From CAZYMF01 sp964648215 (GTDB lineage Bacteria > Desulfobacterota > Binatia > HRBIN30 > JACQVA1): DNA of 18,035 nt. The notes beneath the pieces are model-generated. The model saw nothing but the letters and a program-made list of their open reading frames with translations. It had not been told where the DNA came from and did no database searches. The position numbers were made by a program, and so were the translations under genes. The stretch lies in contig CAZYMF010000093.1 of NCBI GenBank assembly GCA_964648215.1, positions 1 to 18,035 on the forward strand, written 5' to 3'. Shown here piece by piece: positions 14,744 through 18,035 of the stretch (position 1 is the first letter of the stretch; every line of letters starts with the position of its first letter).

Positions 14744-15703
14744 TCAGGCCATGGCGGCGCGAAACCAATCGATGGTGCGGCGCAGCCCTTCGGCCAGCGG
14801 CGTCTCCGCCGTTACCCCCAGCACCTCGCGCATCTTGGTGTTGTCGGGCACACGACGCGGGATGTCCTCGTAGCTGGTCCCGTAGATCGACTCCTGGGTG
14901 ACGAACTTGATCGTCGACTTGGAGCCGGAGATGTCGATCATCGTCTGCGCCAGCTCGAGGATCGTGGTCTCCACCGCCGTGCCGATGTTGAACACGTCGC
15001 CGTCGGTGTCGGGGCCGACGCCCGCCGCCACCGTCGCCCGCACGGCGTCGTCGACGAAGGTGAAGCAGCGCGTCTGCTTGCCGTCGCCGATCACGGTGAG
15101 CGGCTCGTTGCGCAGCAGCTGGCCCATGAAGATGGTGATGATGCGGCCGACGTCGAGCTTGTCCAGGCGCGGGCCGTACACGTTGAAGTAGCGGGTGATG
15201 GTGACCGGCAGGCCCATGTGGTGGTAGGCGAAGCAGAAGTGCTCGCCCACCGCCTTGGAAGTGGAGTAGCACCAGCGGTCGATGCGGGTCGATCCCAGCA
15301 GGCGGTCGTCATCCTCCCGCCACGGCACCTTGGGGTTGCGGCCGTACACCTCGGAGGTCGAGCCGAAGACCACCTTCTTGCCGTGCTTGAAGGCGAGCTT
15401 GAGCACGTTCTGGGTGCCGTTGACGTTGACGTTGAGCACCTCGTACGGGTCGCCGACGTAGTACTCGACGCCAACGACGGCGGCGAGGTGATAGACGAGG
15501 TCGGCGCGCGCGATCAGACCCTCGAGGATCTCGTTGTTGAAGATGCTGTCCCGAATGTAGTGGAAGCCCGGCTTGCCCATGAGGTGGCGCACCTTGGCGA
15601 CGCTGCCGGTGTCGACAATGCTCACCTCGTCGCCGCGCGCGATAAAGGCGTCGGCCAGGTGCGAGCCGACGAAGCCGCCTCCTCCGGTGATCAGAACCTT
15701 CAT
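14744..15703 (-). CDS. Stand-alone ArnA-dehydrogenase-like SDR (UDP-glucuronate C4-dehydrogenase/decarboxylase)
   Basis: The product is 319 aa, an extended SDR. GGGGFVG (7-13) binds NAD. STSEVYG (115-121), YSTSK (146-150) and KQTRCFTFVDD (209-219) follow. Ser117, Glu118, Tyr146, Lys150 and Arg212 line up with ArnA Ser433, Glu434, Tyr463, Lys467 and Arg619, the catalytic set for oxidative decarboxylation of UDP-glucuronate to the UDP-4-keto-pentose. Most of these are shared with UDP-xylose synthase, so UXS activity is an alternative. ATG at 15703 overlaps the formyltransferase stop as ATGA, and AAGGAG lies ten bases upstream (15714-15719). In E. coli the same activity is the C-terminal domain of bifunctional ArnA; here it is its own gene, placed directly after the formyltransferase gene as in the fused order. 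Confidence 0.85.
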   Translation of the reverse strand: MKVLITGGGGFVGSHLADAFIARGDEVSIVDTGSVAKVRHLMGKPGFHYIRDSIFNNEILEGLIARADLVYHLAAVVGVEYYVGDPYEVLNVNVNGTQNVLKLAFKHGKKVVFGSTSEVYGRNPKVPWREDDDRLLGSTRIDRWCYSTSKAVGEHFCFAYHHMGLPVTITRYFNVYGPRLDKLDVGRIITIFMGQLLRNEPLTVIGDGKQTRCFTFVDDAVRATVAAGVGPDTDGDVFNIGTAVETTILELAQTMIDISGSKSTIKFVTQESIYGTSYEDIPRRVPDNTKMREVLGVTAETPLAEGLRRTIDWFRAAMA

Positions 15704-16701
15704 TCGAGTAGCGCTCCTTCCGTAATTGCGTGGCGGCGGGCCGCTTCCGCAGCGGGCCGTTCCTCGTCTTCCTCGAGCTGCACGCGCAGCAAACGCAGCG
15801 CGCCGCTCCCGGTCTCAACCATGATCCCGCCGTTCGCGGCCGCCTCGACGGCCAATACCTGCCCGGGACGGGCAGCGGCGGCGGACGTCTCCGTCCTCTG
15901 TGCTTCCCAGATAAACAGTTTACGGCCGCGCCACAAGGCGAAGGCCCCGGGATACGGGTGGGTGACCGCCCGCACCAGGTTGCGGATGGCAACCGCGTCG
16001 TCGGCCCAGGACACGCGCCCGTCCTGCGGCCGGCGCCCGCCGAAGTAGCTGGCCGCGGCTTGATCCTGCGGCTGGCGCGGCGCCCGGCCCTCGCGCAGCA
16101 AGGGGTAAGCGTCGCGCATCAGCTCGGCCGCCGCCGCCGTCAGCTTGCGAAACAGCGTCAGCGCGGTGTCCTCGTCGCCGATGGCCACGGCCCGCTGCGC
16201 CACGATGTCCCCGCGGTCGGGCTTGACCTCCATGTAGTGCAAGGTCACGCCCGTCTCCCGCTCGCCGTGAATCAGCACCCAGTTCACCGGGCAGCGACCC
16301 CGGTAGCGCGGCAGCAGCGAGCCGTGCAGGTTGAGGCAGCCGCGGCGGGGAATCGCCAGCAGCTCCGCGCCGAGCAGCTTGCGGTAGTAGAACGAGAAGA
16401 GGAAGTCGGGCGCCCAGCCGCGCACGCGCTCGATCCACTCCGGCGTGTTGACGTTCTCCGGCGTGAACACCGGGATGCCGTGCTCCTCGGCCAGCCGGCG
16501 GACCGAGCGGAACCAGATCTCCTCGCCGGGATCGTCGTCGTGCGTCACCACGGCGACCACGGTGTCACCGCTGCGGATCAGCTCCTGCAGGCAGACGTAG
16601 CCGACGTCGTGGTAGGCGAACACCACCAGGCGCTGGCGCGAGGGCGCCTCGCGGCGGCCGCCGGCGGCTGGCGGCCGGGAGTTCGGAGAGGGCTGCGCCA
16701 T
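15700..16701 (-). CDS. Stand-alone ArnA-formyltransferase-like enzyme (UDP-L-Ara4N formyltransferase)
   Basis: The product is 333 aa. The N-terminal Rossmann-like domain begins near residue 25 (RLVVFAYHDVGYVCLQEL). CLNLHGSLLPRYRGRCPVNW (122-141) contains Asn124 and His126, and VKPDRGDIVAQ (159-169) contains Asp162. These correspond to ArnA Asn102, His104 and Asp140, the formyl-transfer triad using 10-formyltetrahydrofolate. A C-terminal OB-like domain (about 210-310) completes the fold. It formylates UDP-L-Ara4N, a step thought to drive the pathway and prime it for ArnC. The first roughly 24 residues are Pro/Arg-rich and low complexity, so the true start could be later; ATG at 16701 lies ten bases after the arnC stop. 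It overlaps the dehydrogenase gene by four bases. A formyltransferase for another amino sugar is possible but less likely in this context. Confidence 0.88.
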   Translation of the reverse strand: MAQPSPNSRPPAAGGRREAPSRQRLVVFAYHDVGYVCLQELIRSGDTVVAVVTHDDDPGEEIWFRSVRRLAEEHGIPVFTPENVNTPEWIERVRGWAPDFLFSFYYRKLLGAELLAIPRRGCLNLHGSLLPRYRGRCPVNWVLIHGERETGVTLHYMEVKPDRGDIVAQRAVAIGDEDTALTLFRKLTAAAAELMRDAYPLLREGRAPRQPQDQAAASYFGGRRPQDGRVSWADDAVAIRNLVRAVTHPYPGAFALWRGRKLFIWEAQRTETSAAAARPGQVLAVEAAANGGIMVETGSGALRLLRVQLEEDEERPAAEAARRHAITEGALLE

Positions 16702-16711
16702 CGCTTCGCGA

Positions 16712-17710
16712 TCAGCCGTCGCCCGTCGTCCGCGAGACGCCGTGGATGGTCCGGATGCGATAGGTCGGGCGCCGGCGCACCTCGAGGTAGATGCGGCCGA
16801 CGTACTCGCCGACCAGCCCGACGGCGAGAATCAGGACGCCGATGAACCCGAACAGGATCGCGAACAGCGTGAACACGCCCTCGCTCTCCGGCCCGACGAT
16901 GAAGCGCCGGATCATGAGAAAGCCGCCGAAGCCCATGCCCGCCACCGCGACCACGACGCCCATCAGGCTGACGAGCTGGATCGGCAGCAGCGAGAATCCC
17001 GTCATCAGATCGAACAGCAGCCGCAGCAGCTTGAGCATCCCGTACTTCGAGGTGCCGCCGAAGCGGTCGGCGTGCTCGACGTGAATCTCGGCGGTGCGCT
17101 TGGCCAGCGAGTTGGCCAGGGCCGGGATGAAGCTCGAGCGCTCGTCGCAGTCGACGATCTGCCGCACCACGTCGCGGCGATAGGCGCGCAGCATACAGCC
17201 GTAGTCACGCATCTTCACGCCGACGGTGACCGACGTCAGCTCGTTGACGACGCGCGAGGCGAGCTTGCGGAAGAGCGGATCCTGGCGCGCCTCGCGCCAG
17301 CCGCCGACCACCTCGTACCCTTCCTCGATCTTGGCCACGAGGTTGGGGATCTCTTCCGGCGGGTTCTGCAGGTCACCGTCGAGTGTGACGATGATCTCGC
17401 CGCGGGCGGCGGCAAAGCCGGCTAGCACGGCGGCGTGCTGGCCGAAGTTGCGGGTCAGCTCGATCACCCCGACGCGCGGGTTGCCGGCGCTCAGGCCCGA
17501 GAGCATCTCCAGCGAGCCGTCGGCGCTGCCGTCGTCGACGTACCAGATCTCATAGGACCGTCCCATCTCCTCGAGTACACGCGTCAGTCGCTGGTGCAAC
17601 GCCTCGATGTTGGCGGCCTCGTTGTAGATCGGGATCACCACCGAGACGTTCACGGGTGCGGGCGCAGCCGTGGCGGTTTCGCCGGCCTGCAGCGGGCGGG
17701 GGTCGAGCAC
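16712..17710 (-). CDS. arnC: ArnC, undecaprenyl-phosphate 4-deoxy-4-formamido-L-arabinose transferase
   Basis: With the GTG start at 17710 the product is 332 aa (E. coli ArnC: 322). The GT2 domain has VSVVIPIYNE (22-31), WYVDDGSADGS (56-66), RNFGQHAAVLAGF and TLDGDLQNPPEEIP, the last nearly as in ArnC. MRDYGCMLRAYRRDVV and ERSSFIPALANSLAKR are ArnC-specific. Two C-terminal membrane helices and GEYVGRIYLEVRRRP complete the ArnC architecture. It transfers Ara4FN from UDP to undecaprenyl phosphate on the cytosolic face. The start choice: AAAGGA (17717-17722) lies six bases before this GTG. Longer in-frame starts, ATG at 17782 and GTG at 17797, have no such signal, and the GTG at 17797 lies inside the intergenic repeat. 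It is the first gene of the eight-gene minus-strand block. Confidence 0.9.
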   Translation of the reverse strand: MLDPRPLQAGETATAAPAPVNVSVVIPIYNEAANIEALHQRLTRVLEEMGRSYEIWYVDDGSADGSLEMLSGLSAGNPRVGVIELTRNFGQHAAVLAGFAAARGEIIVTLDGDLQNPPEEIPNLVAKIEEGYEVVGGWREARQDPLFRKLASRVVNELTSVTVGVKMRDYGCMLRAYRRDVVRQIVDCDERSSFIPALANSLAKRTAEIHVEHADRFGGTSKYGMLKLLRLLFDLMTGFSLLPIQLVSLMGVVVAVAGMGFGGFLMIRRFIVGPESEGVFTLFAILFGFIGVLILAVGLVGEYVGRIYLEVRRRPTYRIRTIHGVSRTTGDG

Positions 17711-17716
17711 ACGCGG

Positions 17717-17722
17717 TCCTTT
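17717..17722 (-). promoter_or_regulatory. Ribosome-binding site that decides the arnC start
   Basis: AAAGGA on the minus strand, six bases upstream of GTG at 17710. It favours that start over the in-frame ATG at 17782 and GTG at 17797. Confidence 0.55.
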
Positions 17723-17793
17723 CAGCCCAAGGGCATCTGTGGACAGACCACAAACCGGCCCGGAATTCAATTTCACCGGCATAAGGAGCCCAC

Positions 17794-17927
17794 CCACAGA
17801 GGCAGAGAGATCACAAAGAGCAGATTCACAGAGGATCCTCGTGGATCGAGAGGAAGGACACGATTTCGACGAGGAGACGCGGAGCTTCCGTCCTCATCCT
17901 TCCTCTGTGCGCTCTGTGCCTCTGTGG
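17794..17927. repeat. Intergenic element bounded by CCACAGAGGCA-type inverted repeats
   Basis: CCACAGAGGCAGAGAG (17794-17809) and CTCTGTGCCTCTGTGG (17912-17927) are inverted copies matching at 15 of 16 positions. Further CACAGAGG-like units lie inside, at 17827-17834 and as CCTCTGTG at 17902-17909. The bounded 134 bp carries no gene. Arrays of CTCTGTG-type words are a recurrent intergenic pattern in several environmental bacterial genomes, from memory. The element lies just upstream of arnC, in its probable promoter region or leader. The remaining bases to 18035 show no supported gene. Confidence 0.65.
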
Positions 17928-18035
17928 TCGGTGCGCCCTCCGTTTCCTCGAGGTCACCTCCAGCGCAGCGCCTTGACCGTCTCAGCACCTCCCGTTATCT
18001 CAGACGACGTTGGTCAGCCATTCGCATCCGCGATC

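Noticed and set aside
14483..16048. A 521-codon plus-strand open frame.
   Set aside because: It is antisense to arnD and both arnA halves, which have full catalytic motifs on the minus strand.
17711..17797. N-terminal extension of arnC from ATG 17782 or GTG 17797.
   Set aside because: It has no ribosome-binding site, is unlike ArnC, and runs into the repeat arm; GTG at 17710 has AAAGGA at good spacing.
17954..18035. Possible C-terminal tail of an upstream minus-strand gene: WLTNVV in one frame, EITGGAETVKALRWR then TGA (17954-17956) in another.
   Set aside because: The two parts join only across a frame change, and too little sequence is present to identify a gene. It may be the end of a gene with a sequence error, or chance.
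1..18035. CRISPR arrays, tRNA or rRNA genes, insertion sequences, phage genes.
   Set aside because: I saw no regularly spaced direct repeats, cloverleaf-like sequence, transposase or phage protein signature on either strand.

Overview
The window is high-GC, densely coding bacterial DNA from a Gram-negative organism: it encodes an outer-membrane beta-barrel, type IV pilus minor pilins and a lipid A-type aminoarabinose pathway. The hopanoid gene hpnJ, the GC content and the environmental-type intergenic repeats suggest a deltaproteobacterial or related uncultured lineage. No rRNA or universal marker is present, so that placement is an inference.

Layout. (1) 1-2351, minus strand: four minor pilin genes, fimT/gspH-like, pilV-like, pilW-like and a pilX-like gene cut by the left edge, joined by 1-4 bp overlaps. 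A sigma-54-like site and a hairpin lie at the 5' end. (2) 2631-4082, minus: hpnJ, a radical SAM enzyme of hopanoid head-group synthesis. (3) 4219-5451, plus: an Omp85-type barrel without POTRA domains, divergent from hpnJ across an imperfect dyad. (4) 5470-6456, minus: a Gfo/Idh/MocA sugar oxidoreductase. (5) 6457-7003: a gap holding what looks like a frameshifted remnant of a small gene. (6) 7004-8092, plus: a DUF2855 protein, followed by an imperfect inverted repeat. (7) 8259-17710, minus: eight genes in one direction. In transcription order they are arnC, the formyltransferase half of arnA, the dehydrogenase half of arnA, arnD, arnT, a second arnT-like gene, a DegT/ArnB-type aminotransferase and a second polyprenyl-phosphate glycosyltransferase. 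(8) 17711-18035: an intergenic repeat with inverted arms.

How the genes work together. The eight-gene block can encode nearly all of the 4-amino-4-deoxy-L-arabinose (L-Ara4N) route. The ArnA dehydrogenase oxidises and decarboxylates UDP-glucuronate, a DegT enzyme aminates the 4-keto sugar, the ArnA transformylase formylates it, ArnC loads it on undecaprenyl phosphate, ArnD deformylates it and ArnT transfers it to a lipid acceptor in the periplasm. Bifunctional ArnA is here two separate genes in the order of the fused domains. The duplicated lipid-carrier steps (two ArnC-like and two ArnT-like enzymes) suggest a second sugar or acceptor. No ArnE/ArnF flippase or UDP-glucose dehydrogenase lies in the window. 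hpnJ, the barrel protein and the arn block all concern the outer membrane or its lipids, but they are not one operon.

The most interesting points are the split arnA, the tandem ArnT-like enzymes with different first-loop motifs, the coupled aminotransferase and glycosyltransferase pair, an EF-hand-like loop in the PilW-like protein, the probable pseudogene and two intergenic inverted-repeat elements.
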